A DNA stretch of 64,000 nt, taken from positions 496,001-560,000 of the forward strand of contig CAWIVY010000010.1 of the NCBI GenBank assembly GCA_963839615.1, in the 5' to 3' direction. Position 1 is the first letter of the stretch. Each line of letters starts with the position of its first letter. The notes beneath the pieces are model-generated. The model was not told where the DNA came from. It did not search any database and saw nothing but the letters and a program-made list of their open reading frames with translations. Shown one piece after another: positions 7,492-15,793 of this stretch. Position numbers and translations under genes: made by a program. Source of the DNA: DASQMT01 sp963839615 (GTDB taxonomy: Bacteria > Actinomycetota > Thermoleophilia > Solirubrobacterales > Solirubrobacteraceae).

Positions 7492-8267
7492 GCGTAGAAG
7501 CCCCGCCCGACCTTCTTCCCGAGCGCTCCCTCGGCGATCATCGCCTCGACGCGCGCGGGCACCTCGGCGCCGATCGAGCGGCCGATCGCCGCCGCCACGT
7601 CGAGCCCGACGTAGTCGAGCAGCGCGAGCGGCCCCATCGGGTGGCCGGCGCCCATCCGCATGCAGTCGTCGATCGCCTGTGGCTCCAGGCCGCTCTGCTC
7701 GAGCAGCGCCACGGCGTCGAAGAGGAACGGGAAGAGCAGGCGGTTGACGACGAAGCCCGGCGTGTCCGGGACCTCGACCGCGGTCTTGCCCAGCGCGGCG
7801 CAGAGCGCGTGGGCGCGCGCACGCGTCTCGTCGTCGGCCGCAGGCGGGAAGACGAGCTCGACGAGGTCCATCTTCGGCACCGGGTTGAACACGTGCAGCC
7901 CGACGAAGCGCTCCGGGCGCCCGGTCGACTCCGCCAGCGCGGCGATCGACAGCGCCGAGGTCGTCGTGGCCAGGATCGTGCCGTTGGTCGCGCCGCCGCC
8001 GAGCTCGCGCAGCAGCCCGGCCTTGGCGTCGTGCTCCTCGGCGATCGCCTCGACGATGAAGGTGGCGTCGAGCAGCGCCCCGAGGTCGTCGGATACGGAC
8101 ACGTTGCCCGCCCCGACGCCGCCGCGCCGCTCGATCAGCTTCTCCACCTTCGCGGTCGCGGCGTCCGGGCGGCGCGCCCATAGCACGACCTGGCCGTGCT
8201 CGGCCGCCACGCACGCAAGCCCGGAGGCGATGGCGCCGCCTCCAGCGATCCCGATCCGTTCTGACAC
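7485..8267 (-). CDS. 3-hydroxyacyl-CoA dehydrogenase family protein
   Basis: Predicted 260-residue NAD-dependent enzyme oxidising (S)-3-hydroxyacyl-CoA to 3-ketoacyl-CoA. The Rossmann motif GIAGGGAIASGLA is near residues 6-18, the central FVGLHVFNPVPKMDLVELV contains the catalytic His, and the C-terminal domain has GFVVNRLLFPFL and GAGHPMGPLALLDYVGLD. Size matches 3-hydroxybutyryl-CoA dehydrogenases, slightly short. It is divergent from an acetyl-CoA acetyltransferase gene, the next step of beta-oxidation or its reverse, with a TetR-type palindrome between them, so the two genes are probably co-regulated. Confidence 0.88.
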   Translation of the reverse strand: MSERIGIAGGGAIASGLACVAAEHGQVVLWARRPDAATAKVEKLIERRGGVGAGNVSVSDDLGALLDATFIVEAIAEEHDAKAGLLRELGGGATNGTILATTTSALSIAALAESTGRPERFVGLHVFNPVPKMDLVELVFPPAADDETRARAHALCAALGKTAVEVPDTPGFVVNRLLFPFLFDAVALLEQSGLEPQAIDDCMRMGAGHPMGPLALLDYVGLDVAAAIGRSIGAEVPARVEAMIAEGALGKKVGRGFYAY

Positions 8268-8285
8268 GGTGTCGATTCTCCCTCG

Positions 8286-8301
8286 TTGACTGGTCAGTCA
8301 A
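8286..8301. promoter_or_regulatory. TetR-type operator palindrome
   Basis: TTGACT-GGTC-AGTCAA is a perfect 6+6 inverted repeat centred between the divergent dehydrogenase and thiolase genes. It has the spacing and composition of operators bound by TetR-family repressors of fatty-acid and CoA-thioester genes. No TetR gene lies in the window, so the regulator is elsewhere. Confidence 0.6.
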
Positions 8302-8348
8302 CTCGTAGACTACGCAGCCCAGCGCCCAGACAGCGGAGGTTGCACGAG

Positions 8349-9515
8349 ATGGAAACCGGTCGGGAAGTGGTGATCGTCGAGGCGGTTCGGACGCCGATCG
8401 GGCGCGGACATCCGGAGAAGGGCTACTACCGGGACACTCATCCCAACGAGCTGCTCGGCCGCTGCTTCACCGAGGTGATCGATCGCGCGGGCATCGAGCC
8501 CGGGCTGGTCGAGGACGTGATCGGCGGCTGCGTGCAGCAGTACGGCGAGCAGATGTTCAACGTCACGCGCAACGCCTGGCTGCAGGCCGGGCTCCCGATC
8601 GAGACGCCCGCGACGACCGTCGACCGCCAGTGCGGCTCGGCTCAGCAGGCGGTCAACTTCGGCGCCGCGCTGATCGCGGCGGGCGTGCACGACGTCGTGA
8701 TCGGCGGCGGGGTCGAGCACATGGGGCACATCCCGATGGGCGTCGGCTTCAAGTGGGTCGACGAGGTCGGCTCGCCATGGCCGCCGGCGATGCTCGAGCG
8801 CTACAACCTCGTGCCGCAGGGGATCTCGGCCGAGATGATCGCCGACAACTGGGAGATCCCGCGTTCGGAGATGGACGAGCTGGCCGTGCGCTCGCACCAG
8901 CGCGCCGCGCGCGCCACCGAGGAGGGGCGCTTCGAGCGCGAGACGCTCCCGTTCAAGGTCAACGGCGACACCTACGTGTCCGACCAGGGCATCCGGCCCG
9001 ATTCGAACCTCGAGTCGCTCGCGGCGCTCAAGCCGGCGTTCAAGCCGGACGGCAAGGTCACCGCCGGCAACGCGTCGCAGATCTCCGACGGCGCCGCTGT
9101 GGTGCTGCTGATGGCCGGCGACAAGGCGCGCGAGCTCGGGCTCACGCCGCGGGCACGGGTCGTCGACCAGACGACCGTCGGCGTCGATCCGGTGATGATG
9201 CTGACCGGCCCGATCCCGGCGACGCGCAAGCTGCTCGAGCGCAACGGAATGAAGATCGGCGACATCGACCTGTTCGAGGTCAACGAGGCGTTCGCTCCCG
9301 TGGTGCTGGCGTGGCAGCGCGAGCTGAAGCCCGACATGGACCGCGTCAACGTCAACGGCGGCGCGATGGCGCTCGGCCATCCGCTCGGCTCGACCGGCGC
9401 GCGCCTGCTGACGACGCTGCTGCACGAGCTGGAGCGCTCGGACTCCGAGATCGGGCTCGTGACGATGTGCTGCGGCGGCGGGCTGGGCACCGGCACGATC
9501 ATCCAGCGGATCTGA
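8349..9515 (+). CDS. Acetyl-CoA acetyltransferase (thiolase)
   Basis: Predicted 388-residue thiolase, which condenses or cleaves acetoacetyl-CoA and longer 3-ketoacyl-CoAs. The acyl-accepting cysteine is Cys95 in DRQCGSAQQA. NGGAMALGHPLGSTGARL carries the catalytic His and CCGGGLGTG the proton-shuttle Cys near the C-terminus. Length is normal. ATG 8349 follows GGAGG at 8335-8339; the open frame continues upstream through the operator, which is not expected to be coding. Divergent from the hydroxyacyl-CoA dehydrogenase gene. Confidence 0.93.
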   Translation: METGREVVIVEAVRTPIGRGHPEKGYYRDTHPNELLGRCFTEVIDRAGIEPGLVEDVIGGCVQQYGEQMFNVTRNAWLQAGLPIETPATTVDRQCGSAQQAVNFGAALIAAGVHDVVIGGGVEHMGHIPMGVGFKWVDEVGSPWPPAMLERYNLVPQGISAEMIADNWEIPRSEMDELAVRSHQRAARATEEGRFERETLPFKVNGDTYVSDQGIRPDSNLESLAALKPAFKPDGKVTAGNASQISDGAAVVLLMAGDKARELGLTPRARVVDQTTVGVDPVMMLTGPIPATRKLLERNGMKIGDIDLFEVNEAFAPVVLAWQRELKPDMDRVNVNGGAMALGHPLGSTGARLLTTLLHELERSDSEIGLVTMCCGGGLGTGTIIQRI

Positions 9516-9520
9516 CGGGA

Positions 9521-9558
9521 ACCGGGCGGCATCCCGGCGCGGCCGGGGTGCCGCCGGT
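9521..9558. terminator. Hairpin between convergent genes
   Basis: GGCGGCATCCCGGC (9525-9538) and GCCGGGGTGCCGCC (9542-9555) pair over 14 bp with one G-T wobble around a GCG loop. ACCG/CGGT flanks can extend the stem with one bulge. It sits between the thiolase stop and the stop of the convergent small gene, the expected place for a bidirectional terminator, though no T-tract follows. Confidence 0.55.
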
Positions 9559-9839
9559 CAGTCCGGCGGCGGGTCGCGCCGGCGCGGCTCGCGGTGCAGC
9601 GTGCCGCCGAGGATCGCGAGGAAGCCGTGCGGGGCGCGCGGCTCGCGGCCCATCACATCCGCCATCTGGTTCGCCTGCTCGACGCTGTCGTATGTCTTCT
9701 CGCCGCCCGACGGGCAGCCGCGCGCGCACCACCAGCTGAGCACCGGGCCGTCGGCGCCGAAGCGCCAGCGGCAGCCGAAGACGCGGCAGATCAGCGTCTG
9801 CGGCGCGAACGTCGTGTTGCTCGGGCCGCGCCGGGGCAC
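9558..9839 (-). CDS. Small conserved-looking hypothetical protein (CxxxC motif)
   Basis: Predicted 93-residue protein. The recognisable part, LICRVFGCRWRFGADGPVLS followed by WWCARGC and a helix EQANQMADVM, resembles small DUF1660-like proteins of actinobacteria with a CRVFGxxWRF opening and a CxxxC pair. No function is known to me. The GTG at 9839 is preferred because GGGGGAGG lies about 9 nt upstream. An ATG at 9944 would run into the promoter and coding region of the divergent FHA gene. Confidence 0.55.
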   Translation of the reverse strand: MPRRGPSNTTFAPQTLICRVFGCRWRFGADGPVLSWWCARGCPSGGEKTYDSVEQANQMADVMGREPRAPHGFLAILGGTLHREPRRRDPPPD

Positions 9840-9925
9840 GGGCAAGTGCCTCCCCCGGAGGGCACGCTCGAAAACGCCCGCCGGCCGCTCGCGCCGGCCG
9901 GCGGCGCGACGTAGAATCGGGCGCG

Positions 9926-10609
9926 ATGGACACTCCCCTCGCACTGGACCTCGCCTCGCCCGAAGATCTCGAGGCGCGGCGCGAGGCGGAGAAGGGCGGC
10001 GCCCCCTTCCTGATCCTGCGCGACGACGAGGGCCAGCAGCGGATCGTCGGCCTCGACGAGCGCGCCGGCTCGGTCACCGTCGGGCGGCGCCTCGAGGCCG
10101 ACGTGCCGCTCGCCTGGGACCCCGAGGTCTCGCGGCTGCACGCCGAGCTCGAGTTCAAGGCCGGCGAATGGACCCTCTGCGACGACGGCTTCTCGCAGAA
10201 CGGGACCTACGTGAACGGGCTGCGGATCCACGGCCGCCGGCGGTTGACCGACGGCGATCTCGTCCGCATCGGGCAGACGCCGATCGTGTTCTGCGACCCC
10301 GGCCTGACCGGGCTCGGGGTGACGCTCGCGCCGGGTGAGCTCGGGATCGCGCCGAAGTTCTCCGAGCAGCAGCAGCGCATCCTGCGCTCGCTCTGCCGGC
10401 CGCTGATGGGCGACGGCGAGGGCATCAACCCCGCCGACGATGCGACGATCGCGACGGAGACCGGGATCGCGGAGGAGGTCGTGACGACGGAGCTCGACCA
10501 CCTCGGGCGCTCGTTCGGCCTGCAGGACATGCCGCCCGCCGACCAGCGCGCCGAGATCGCGCTGCTCGCGCTGCGCTCCGGGCTCGTCAAGACCGACGAG
10601 AACGGCTAG
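9926..10609 (+). CDS. FHA-domain protein
   Basis: Predicted 227-residue cytoplasmic protein. A forkhead-associated domain, which binds phosphothreonine peptides, occupies about residues 40-120: TVGRRLEADVPL, the phosphate-binding SRLHAEL, and SQNGTYVNG are all present. The C-terminal 100 residues look like a winged-helix or effector region (EQQQRILRSLCRPLM...) and are not recognised. No Ser/Thr kinase gene is nearby. TAGAAT, close to the -10 consensus, ends 8 nt before the ATG, so leaderless expression is likely. It is convergent with xseB, with 2 nt between stop codons. Confidence 0.85.
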   Translation: MDTPLALDLASPEDLEARREAEKGGAPFLILRDDEGQQRIVGLDERAGSVTVGRRLEADVPLAWDPEVSRLHAELEFKAGEWTLCDDGFSQNGTYVNGLRIHGRRRLTDGDLVRIGQTPIVFCDPGLTGLGVTLAPGELGIAPKFSEQQQRILRSLCRPLMGDGEGINPADDATIATETGIAEEVVTTELDHLGRSFGLQDMPPADQRAEIALLALRSGLVKTDENG

Positions 10610-10611
10610 GC

Positions 10612-10852
10612 CTAGTCCGCCCGCCCGGCCTCGAGCCGGGCGACGAGCTCGTCGAGCTTGAGCTCCTCGAGCCCGCGACCGACGGCCTCGAGCTCGCCGC
10701 GCGCAGAACTCGACCAGGCGGCGGCCCTCCTGGCACAGCTCGAGCGTCTCGCGCAGCCCGGCGTCGCCCGAGTCCAGGCGCCGGATGATCTCCTCGATGC
10801 GGGCGCAGGCGGTCTCGTAGCTGATCGTGGTCTCGGCCATCGAACTCTCCAT
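10612..10852 (-). CDS. xseB: Exodeoxyribonuclease VII small subunit, frameshifted
   Basis: The first 50 codons read ISYETACARIEEIIRRLDSG, LRETLELCQEGRRLVEFCA, a clear XseB start; XseB joins XseA to degrade single-stranded DNA. After FCA the frame runs into Arg-rich nonsense, while the +1 frame continues GELEAVGRGLEELKLDELVA and ends at the TAG at 10612-10614. A single extra base near 10699-10703 restores the full gene. Start is ATG 10852 or 10840. It lies 5 nt after the xseA stop in the same operon. Either a sequence error or a recently inactivated gene. Confidence 0.8.
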
Positions 10853-10857
10853 CAAGG

Positions 10858-12165
10858 CTAGGACTCCGGCCGGACGGGGAGCGTGCCGTCGGCCATGCGC
10901 AGCGTGAGCCGCTCCTGCTCGCGCGCGGCGGCGGCGGTCGTCACCGGCGCGCCGGAGCCGTCCTCGACGAGCGCGTAGCCGCGCTCGAGCGCACGCTGCG
11001 GGTCGTGGGCGGCAAGCGCCAGGCGCAAGCGCTCGAGATCGCGCGCGCGCCGCGTCGCGACCGCGGCCGGCGATCCCTTGCGCGCCAGCACGTCGGCCGC
11101 CGCGGCGGCGCGGTGATCGCCTTCCGCGATCCCGCGGCGCGCGCTCGCGCGCAGCTCGCGCAGCTGCTGGTGCAACCGCGTGCGGTGGCGCGCCACGTGA
11201 TCGGCGGGCGCGCGCGAGAGCCGCGCGAGCGCCCTGGCGCGCTCGACGATCGCGCGCCGCCCCTGGCGCTCCAGGCGCGCGGCGAGGCCGCGCAACCGGG
11301 CCCGCGCCTCGCCGCAGTCGATCGGCACGGCCGCCTCGGCGGCGTGCGTCGGGGTCGAGCAGGAGACCGCCGCAACGTCGTCGATCAGCGTCCGGTCCGC
11401 GTGATGCCCGACCGAGGCGATCACCGGCACGCGCAGCAGCGCCACGGTGCGGCACAGCGTCTCGTCGCAGAACGCGAACAGGTCGGCGAGCGAGCCGCCG
11501 CCGCGCGCGACTATCACGACGTCGACATCCTCGATCGCCGCGAGATCCTGGAGCGCGCGCGTCACCGCCGGGGCGGCATGCCGGTCCTGCACCGGCGCGA
11601 ACGCCCATACGAGCCGCCCGCCCCAGCCGCGCCGCCGCAGCCCGGCGAGCACGTCGTCGCGCGCCTTCCCCCCTTCGCCGGTGACGACGCCGATGCAGCG
11701 TGGCAGCGCCGGCCGGTCCAGCTGCTTCTGCGGCTCGAACAGCCCTTCGGCGTGCAGCGTGCGGCGCAGCCGGTCGAGCTGGGCGAGCAGGTCGCCCTCG
11801 CCGGCGACGCGGACGTCCGCGACGGCGAAGGAGAACGACGGCGACGCCGTGCGCGAGCCGGGGTAGTAGTCGCAGCCGCCCGCGGCGACCACGCGCTGCC
11901 CGTCGCCGAGCGGGGCGGGCAGCGCGTCGAAGTCGCGCCGCCACATCGAGCACGGCAGTGCGCCGCGCTCGTCGCGCAGCTCGAACCAGACCCGCGCGCG
12001 CCCGGCGCGCAGGTTGAAGACCTCGCCGAACACCTGGACGCGCGAGAACCCGCGCAGCTGGTCGCGGAGGCGCGCGGCGTACTGGCCCACCGGCCATGGC
12101 CCGGTCAGCTCGGAGCCGGGGATGCCGTCCGGGCGTCGCGGCGCGGATTCGAGTTCGTCGGGCAT
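10858..12165 (-). CDS. xseA: Exodeoxyribonuclease VII large subunit
   Basis: Predicted 435-residue catalytic subunit of exonuclease VII, which processively digests single-stranded DNA into oligonucleotides from both ends. An N-terminal OB fold (about residues 25-115, VQVFGEVFNLRAGRARVWFE) precedes the nuclease domain with CIGVVTGEGGKARDDVLAGL and the signature VIVARGGGSLADLFAFCDE. VIASVGHHADRTLIDDVA is also conserved. A long coiled coil (about 280-390) precedes the short C-terminal segment, as in the family. Followed by the frameshifted xseB. Confidence 0.94.
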   Translation of the reverse strand: MPDELESAPRRPDGIPGSELTGPWPVGQYAARLRDQLRGFSRVQVFGEVFNLRAGRARVWFELRDERGALPCSMWRRDFDALPAPLGDGQRVVAAGGCDYYPGSRTASPSFSFAVADVRVAGEGDLLAQLDRLRRTLHAEGLFEPQKQLDRPALPRCIGVVTGEGGKARDDVLAGLRRRGWGGRLVWAFAPVQDRHAAPAVTRALQDLAAIEDVDVVIVARGGGSLADLFAFCDETLCRTVALLRVPVIASVGHHADRTLIDDVAAVSCSTPTHAAEAAVPIDCGEARARLRGLAARLERQGRRAIVERARALARLSRAPADHVARHRTRLHQQLRELRASARRGIAEGDHRAAAAADVLARKGSPAAVATRRARDLERLRLALAAHDPQRALERGYALVEDGSGAPVTTAAAAREQERLTLRMADGTLPVRPES

Positions 12166-12239
12166 GCCTGCGTGGACCGTACAACCCGACCCAGCCGGAT
12201 CCGCCCGGCTACGCAGTTTCGGCGCAGATCCGGCGCGCT

Positions 12240-12551
12240 TCAGCCGCGCGTCGGGCCTTCGACGCGGCGCGTCGGCTCGTCCTCGCCCAGGCTGGGCAGG
12301 GGACGCTCGCCGTCCTGTCCGGGCTCGCCGCGGATCTCACCCGCGAACGCGATCCGATCGAGGCGGGCGATCTCGCGCTCGCCTTCCAGCCGCGCAGGGT
12401 CGTCGGGCGGCAGCGGGGCGATCAGCTTGCGGATCCGGTTGCGCAGCTGGAGCGCGAAGTGCGGCGTCGAGGCGCCGGTCAGCTGGCGCACGTCCTCGAC
12501 GCTCACGCGATGGTCGGCGCGCAGGCGCTCCGGCTGTTCGGCTTCGGCCAC
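12240..12551 (-). CDS. Conserved hypothetical protein of about 103 residues
   Basis: The reading frame downstream of the CWB2 lipoprotein encodes a compact soluble protein: ERLRADHRVSVEDVRQLTGA, STPHFALQLRNRIRKLIAPL, then LEGEREIARLDRIAFAGEIR. I recognise this as an uncharacterised helical protein in thermoleophilic actinobacteria, without known function. The GTG at 12551 gives a start 11 nt after the upstream stop, so the two genes probably form one transcript. The start codon sits at the foot of a 9-bp hairpin (12550-12573), so initiation may depend on translation of the gene before. Confidence 0.6.
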   Translation of the reverse strand: MAEAEQPERLRADHRVSVEDVRQLTGASTPHFALQLRNRIRKLIAPLPPDDPARLEGEREIARLDRIAFAGEIRGEPGQDGERPLPSLGEDEPTRRVEGPTRG

Positions 12552-12573
12552 GGCGCGTGAGTCTACGCGCCGT
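12550..12573 (-). promoter_or_regulatory. Hairpin overlapping a stop codon and the next start codon
   Basis: ACGGCGCGT (12550-12558) and ACGCGCCGT (12565-12573) are exact reverse complements around a 6-nt loop. The element spans the lipoprotein stop (12563-12565) and two bases of the downstream GTG (12549-12551), so it could block initiation unless ribosomes arrive from upstream. Confidence 0.35.
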
Positions 12574-13765
12574 CCGTCCGGTCCACGGCCTGGATCTCGA
12601 GCAGGGCGTCGATCCGCGCCTGCACGTCGACCGCGATCGCGCCCTCGTCGCCGATCATCCAGCCGTGGTTGTAGACGCCGCGCACGGGGTCCTCGTCGTA
12701 CCCGGGCTGGATGTCGAGCAGGTAGTCCTGGAGCGGCGCGGGCAGCACGTTGGCGGCGGTCAGGAGCAGCTGCGGCCCGTATGTCCCCGACGCCGAGAGC
12801 GGGGCGGCCGCGGCGGCGTCGAGCGGCCGCTGCGTGTTCAGGAACACGAGCCCGTGCCCCGGGTCGACGACGTTCCAGCCGAACGAGCCGTCGGAGAAGC
12901 GCGCGAACGCGATCGCGCCGGCGACCGGGTCGGCGCCGCCGATGCGCCGGGCCTCGCCGAGCTCGGAGAGCTGGTCGAGCACCTTCTTCGACACCGCCGC
13001 CTCGGGCCCGAGGACGTAGATCTTCGGTCGCTTGTGCGCCGTGATCGCGGCGCGCGTGGGCGCCGGGATCGCGTCGCGCGTCACCCACAGCACCGGGTCG
13101 CCCGACTTGGCCGCCCAGCCCGCCGCGTGCATCGAGAACCCCGGCTGCTCGGACGACGCGACGACGACCGCCGGCGACGGCTTGCCCGCCGCCGCGGTCT
13201 GCAGCCGGTCGATCGCCTGCGCGAGCGCCGCGTGATCGGCGCCCTCGACGGGCGTCGTCTTGTAGCCCTCCGTGACAGCCGCCTCGCCGACGCGGATCAC
13301 CTGCGCGCCGCCGGCCTCCTTCGCCCCCGTCGGGATCAGCCGGCCGAGCGCCTGCTCGGTCGCGGGCGGCAGTTCGCCGCGCTCGCTGAACAGCAGCGGC
13401 GCCCGTAGCGGCGCCGACATCAGCTGCGCGGCCGACACCGCTACGCGCCAGTCCGTCGTGTCGACGAGCGTCACCGCGCGCGGGCGCGTGTCGCGGTCGC
13501 GCGAGGGGTAGATCGCCTGCGCGACGCCCGCCGCGTCGGCGATCGGGTCCGCGCCGCCGACCCGCGTCGTGTTGCGTGTCGCGAAGGCCGGGAAGCCGAG
13601 TTCCGCCGCCGCCTGCTCGTCGCCGCCCTCGCGGCCCAGGACGGGCGCGTCGTCGGTTGGTCCGCCGCCCTGATCGGGCTCGCTGGGGCCGCCGTCGCCG
13701 CCGCCACATCCGGCCGCGGCGAGGACGAGAGCGCACAGAATGGCCGGCGGCAGCGCGAAGCGCAC
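12563..13765 (-). CDS. Lipoprotein with cell-wall-binding repeat 2 (CWB2) domains
   Basis: Predicted 400-residue exported lipoprotein. The N-terminus RFALPPAILCALVLAAAGC has a signal peptide ending in a lipobox. The mature part contains repeats of the CWB2 type: TRVGGADPIADAAGVAQAIY near residues 65-84, then RIGGADPVAGAIAFARF and AANVLPAPLQDYLL in the third. CWB2 domains bind anionic wall polymers in Gram-positive surface proteins. GTG 13765 is preferred over GTG 13774 because TAGCGT lies exactly 7 nt before it. No catalytic domain is attached, so its partner or target is unknown. Confidence 0.8.
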   Translation of the reverse strand: MRFALPPAILCALVLAAAGCGGGDGGPSEPDQGGGPTDDAPVLGREGGDEQAAAELGFPAFATRNTTRVGGADPIADAAGVAQAIYPSRDRDTRPRAVTLVDTTDWRVAVSAAQLMSAPLRAPLLFSERGELPPATEQALGRLIPTGAKEAGGAQVIRVGEAAVTEGYKTTPVEGADHAALAQAIDRLQTAAAGKPSPAVVVASSEQPGFSMHAAGWAAKSGDPVLWVTRDAIPAPTRAAITAHKRPKIYVLGPEAAVSKKVLDQLSELGEARRIGGADPVAGAIAFARFSDGSFGWNVVDPGHGLVFLNTQRPLDAAAAAPLSASGTYGPQLLLTAANVLPAPLQDYLLDIQPGYDEDPVRGVYNHGWMIGDEGAIAVDVQARIDALLEIQAVDRTDGA

Positions 13766-13900
13766 GGCCCCCACGCTAGCGCCCGCAGAAGATGGCGAAG
13801 ATGTTGATATGGCGAGCGCAGGAACGGGTACCTGCGTCGCGAAAGTTGGAAAATGGACACTGGCACCGGGCCCGTCTGCCGATTGACCTAGTACAGTGCC

Positions 13901-14028
13901 CGCCGTAGCCGAACCCCCGGAGGGATCCCGGGGGACGGGGGAACCAATAAGTTGGGGCGAACCGCGACCTGAGCGTCGTGGAGCGCAGGCTCTTTCAGCG
14001 CCAGCCCGTCAGCTAACCCCGCAGGCCG
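13901..14028 (+). promoter_or_regulatory. ydaO/yuaA-type (cyclic-di-AMP) riboswitch
   Basis: The leader shows the conserved blocks of this riboswitch class in order: GACGGGGGAACCA (13934-13946), TTGGGGCGAACC (13952-13963), and near the 3' side CCCGTCAGCTAACCCCGCAG (14005-14024). Variable stems lie between them. This class normally lowers expression of cell-wall and osmotic genes when cyclic-di-AMP is high. It ends about 14 nt before a NlpC/P60-type hydrolase gene, a known association in actinobacteria. A TTGACC box at 13883 may be part of its promoter. Confidence 0.9.
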
Positions 14029-14041
14029 ACGAAAGAGGTCT

Positions 14042-14662
14042 ATGTCGTTGTTCCCGCGGGCGCTAGCCCCAATCTTCATAGTGCTGCTATGGGTCATCGT
14101 CCCGACAGGGGCGATCGCTGCGACCCCCACGGGCGGCACGGCGTTCGAGGAGGAGCCTCCGCCCCCGCCGATGCTCGAGCCCGGGCTCTGGACCGGCGTC
14201 GAGGTGCCGGGCACGAAGGCGCAGCTGCTGGAGGACGGCACCGCCGCCGCCCCGGCCGACGCGCCCGAGCAGGTCAAGCAGGCGATCTGGGCCGCCAACG
14301 CGCTGCAGGCGCTCCCGTATCGCTACGGCGGCGGGCACAACCTCGAGTTCGACGTCGCCGAGGGCGCGGACTGCTCAGGCACCGTCTCGTTCGCGCTGCA
14401 CGCCGCGGGGCTGCTCAAGACGCCGCTGGACTCCGGTCGCTTCATGCGCTGGGGCCGCCGCGGCAAGGGCCGCTGGATCACGGTCCTCACGAACCCGGGC
14501 CACGCGTACGTCAAGCTCGCCGGCCTGCGCCTCGACACGAGCGTCGCCGGTATGAGCCGCACGAGGGGGATCGCCGCGTCGGCCTTCGAGAGCGGCCCGC
14601 GCTGGCGCCCGATGTCGCGCTCGCCGCGGGGCTTCGTGAAGCGCCACCCCGTCTCGTTCTGA
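14042..14662 (+). CDS. Secreted NlpC/P60-type cell-wall hydrolase
   Basis: Predicted 206-residue secreted protein. Residues 1-27 form a signal peptide ending ATPTGG, then a Pro-rich linker (EEEPPPPP). The catalytic domain matches NlpC/P60 cysteine peptidases that cut peptidoglycan stem peptides: YRYGGGHNLEFD, Cys111 in GADCSGTVSFAL, and His154 in NPGHAYVKL. A Ser-Arg-rich tail follows. The ATG follows AAAGAGG. Expression is predicted to be set by the cyclic-di-AMP riboswitch directly upstream, linking wall hydrolysis to turgor or wall stress. Confidence 0.85.
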   Translation: MSLFPRALAPIFIVLLWVIVPTGAIAATPTGGTAFEEEPPPPPMLEPGLWTGVEVPGTKAQLLEDGTAAAPADAPEQVKQAIWAANALQALPYRYGGGHNLEFDVAEGADCSGTVSFALHAAGLLKTPLDSGRFMRWGRRGKGRWITVLTNPGHAYVKLAGLRLDTSVAGMSRTRGIAASAFESGPRWRPMSRSPRGFVKRHPVSF

Positions 14663-14738
14663 ACGCGCGCCCAATCCTGTCCGGGTTTTCGCGCCCGGCC
14701 GGATACGCTTGGGGGAGGACCCCAACGCGGAGGTAGCT

Positions 14739-15518
14739 GTGCCCGGAATGGGCGGACGCATGTCCACCGTCATCAAAGCGAAGATCAACAAGCTGCTCGA
14801 CAAGGCCGAGGACCCGTCCGAGACGCTCGAGTACTCCTATGCCAAGCAGATGGAGTTGCTCCAGAACGTCAAGAAGGGCATCGCCGACGTGGTCACGGCG
14901 AAGAAACGGCTCCAGCTGCAGCAGCAGAAGCTCGAGCAGCAGGTCGTCAAGCTCGACACGCAGGCACGGCAGGCGCTGGCCGCGGGCAAGGAGGATCTCG
15001 CGCGCACGGCGCTCGAGCGCAAGCAGTTCGCCCAGACCGAGCTGCAGACGCTCGACCAGCAGGTCGTCGAGCTCGAGCAGCAGCAGCAGGGCCTGATCGA
15101 CAAGGAGCAGAAGCTGCGCTCCAAGCTCGAGCAGTTCCGCACCAAGAAGGAGGTCATCAAGGCCCAGTACTCGGCTGCCGAGGCCCAGGTCAAGATCTCC
15201 GAGGCCGCGACCGGCGTGGGCGAGGAGATGGCCGACGTCGGCATGGCGATGCAGCGCGCGATGGACAAGACCGAGAACATGCGCGCCCGTGCCAGCGCGA
15301 TGGACGAGCTCGAGGCGTCGGGGGCGTTCGACGACAACCTCTCGCTCACGGCCGGGCAGGACGACATCGACCGCCAGCTGCACGAGCTGACCTCGGGCAG
15401 CCAGGTCGAGGACGACCTCGCGAAGATGAAGGCCGAGCTGGGCCAGGGCACCGCGCCCTCGCCGGCGCTGGAGGAGGGAAAGCCCGCCGACCAGCAGACC
15501 CAGGGCGGCCAGCAGTGA
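14739..15518 (+). CDS. pspA: PspA/IM30 family membrane-stress protein
   Basis: Predicted 259-residue, almost wholly helical coiled-coil protein of the PspA/Vipp1 (ESCRT-III-like) family, which assembles on the inner membrane face to repair or stabilise it. The opening STVIKAKINKLLDKAEDPSE and EYSYAKQMELLQNVKKGIAD are diagnostic, followed by long Gln/Glu/Lys heptads to about residue 200. GTG 14739 is chosen for GGAGG 5 nt upstream; ATG 14760 is an alternative. It overlaps pspAA by ATGA and faces the convergent htpX-pspAB pair. Confidence 0.9.
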   Translation: MPGMGGRMSTVIKAKINKLLDKAEDPSETLEYSYAKQMELLQNVKKGIADVVTAKKRLQLQQQKLEQQVVKLDTQARQALAAGKEDLARTALERKQFAQTELQTLDQQVVELEQQQQGLIDKEQKLRSKLEQFRTKKEVIKAQYSAAEAQVKISEAATGVGEEMADVGMAMQRAMDKTENMRARASAMDELEASGAFDDNLSLTAGQDDIDRQLHELTSGSQVEDDLAKMKAELGQGTAPSPALEEGKPADQQTQGGQQ

Positions 15519-15793
15519 TCGTCCGCATCGCGACGGAGGACCAGTATCGCCTGCCGGACGAGGACGCCGCGCGTCTCAACGAGCTCGACAACGACGCGGT
15601 CGCGGCGGTCGAGGCAGGCGACGAGGACCGCTTTCACGCCGCGTTCGAGGAGATGCTCCAGATCGTTCGCAGCGGCGGGCAGAAGCTGGGCGAGGACGAG
15701 CTCGCGGAGTCCGACGTGATCCTCCCGCCGCCCGACCTGTCGTTCGTCGAGGCCGGCAAGGAGTTCAACGGGGATGGGCTGATTCCGGACTAG
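15515..15793 (+). CDS. PspA-associated protein PspAA
   Basis: Predicted 92-residue acidic protein, start overlapping the pspA stop. It opens MIVRIATEDQYRLPDEDAAR and has a short helix-rich domain DRFHAAFEEMLQIVRSGG, then DVILPPPDLSF, matching the small PspA-associated domain that accompanies actinobacterial and archaeal PspA. A direct PspA partner is the usual proposal. Its stop overlaps by 4 nt the stop of the convergent PspAB gene. Confidence 0.8.
   Translation: MIVRIATEDQYRLPDEDAARLNELDNDAVAAVEAGDEDRFHAAFEEMLQIVRSGGQKLGEDELAESDVILPPPDLSFVEAGKEFNGDGLIPD

Noticed and set aside
9791..12184. 797-codon minus-strand frame covering xseA and xseB
   Set aside because: Mostly out of frame with xseA; only the short xseB part is real.
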